A stretch of DNA of 13,830 bases from CAYMRB01 sp964392615 (GTDB taxonomy: Bacteria > Planctomycetota > UBA8108): the NCBI GenBank assembly GCA_964392615.1, contig CAYMRB010000271.1:1-13830 (forward strand), read 5' to 3'. Of this stretch, positions 13,471 through 13,830 are shown piece by piece. The notes under the pieces are model-generated. The model saw only the letters and a program-made list of their open reading frames with translations, did no database searches and was not told the DNA's origin. Each line of letters starts with the position of its first letter. Position 1 is the stretch's first letter. Made by a program: the position numbers and the translations under genes.

Positions 13471-13830
13471 ATGATGTTGAGGAAGAGGGAGATTCGCTCG
13501 GTCGCGCGCGCGGATGGCTTCTCGCTCATCGAGGTCTCCGTCGCGGTTCTGATCACGATCACGATGCTCGGGGTCATCGGTTCCGTATTCACCGCGCTCG
13601 CCGAGGGGACGAGCGAGACTCAGGACACGCTTGTCGCGCAGAGCCAGGCGGCCCGTGCGCGCCTCGAGATCACCAACGATCTGCAGCTGACCGACACCCT
13701 GGGCGAGGACAAGCTCGGCGAGCCCTACTTCGCGATCTCGAACGTCGACGGCGGAACGAACAACGCTGCGACGTTTCGCACCGTCGTCGGCTACCAACCC
13801 GGCGGTACCGACGGAATGGAGCTCGTCTTC
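13471..13830 (+). CDS. Prepilin-like protein, cut by the window end (PilW/GspJ-type)
   Basis: The frame from ATG 13471 is open for 120 codons to the window edge. The leader MMLRKREIRSVARADG ends at Gly16 and is followed by Phe-Ser-Leu-Ile-Glu21, a textbook prepilin peptidase site with Glu at +5, then a hydrophobic helix to about residue 45. GAGGGGG at 13454-13460, overlapping the previous stop, is about ten bases upstream; a second ATG at 13474 is possible. With a PilV-like and a PilX-like gene before it, this position in the order suggests a PilW/GspJ-type minor pilin. Most of the globular domain is outside the window, so the subfamily is inferred from order only. Confidence 0.85.
   Translation, partial: MMLRKREIRSVARADGFSLIEVSVAVLITITMLGVIGSVFTALAEGTSETQDTLVAQSQAARARLEITNDLQLTDTLGEDKLGEPYFAISNVDGGTNNAATFRTVVGYQPGGTDGMELVF

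Noticed and set aside
11512..13797. 761-codon open frame on the minus strand
   Set aside because: It lies antisense to the pilin-type genes, which have clear family motifs and good starts. It is a composition effect of GC-rich codons. The same applies to 2932-4266 (+), 5974-7932 (+), 7990-9546 (+) and 9110-10285 (-).

Overview
This window is GC-rich bacterial DNA whose gene content points to a planctomycete (phylum Planctomycetota) or a close relative. The evidence is a secreted sulfatase with a C-terminal HEAT tail, a von Willebrand A (YfbK-type) lipoprotein, a hydrazine-synthase-alpha-like (HzsA-related) protein with two haem c motifs, an FG-GAP/VCBS protein, a C-terminal EF-hand (dockerin-like) module of the style common in that phylum, and a pilin-type gene cluster. 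The assignment rests on family knowledge, not on a search.

Layout. 1-147: a run of GG(A/C/T)(G/A)TC-type hexamers that ends in the Shine-Dalgarno sequence of the next gene. 151-1494 (+): a membrane-anchored HEAT-repeat protein starting at TTG. About 1598-2201 (+): the decayed 3' end of an extracellular 42-residue-repeat protein with an EF-hand tail. 2296-8898 (-): three genes on one strand, in transcription order an HzsA-related dihaem protein, a VWA lipoprotein and a sulfatase, with a long inverted repeat between the last two. 8899-9106: a divergent intergenic region. 9107-10330 (+): an FG-GAP protein interrupted by one in-frame TGA. 10331-10685: an intergenic region with several strong hairpins. 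10686 to the right edge (+): a tightly packed cluster with a single-span membrane protein of unknown function, a prepilin-like protein, a PilX-like protein and a second prepilin-like protein cut by the window end. Consecutive genes there overlap as TGATG or lie 15 bases apart.

The most striking observation is the FG-GAP gene. The TGA at 9419-9421 is followed directly by a Cys codon. The same frame stays open on both sides and holds calcium-loop repeats of the same kind. A 6-bp perfect stem with an AGGTG loop lies 19 bases downstream, which fits the general form of a bacterial SECIS element. I read this as a candidate exported selenoprotein with a Sec-Cys pair at residues 105-106. The alternative is a point nonsense mutation. 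No Sec machinery (selA, selB, selC, selD) lies in the window, so this rests on the local sequence alone.

Most of the proteins carry export signals or membrane anchors, so the window mainly encodes cell-envelope and surface functions: sulfate-ester removal, haem and propeller proteins, surface repeats, and a pilus or secretion-type fibre. How these groups cooperate cannot be read from the sequence.
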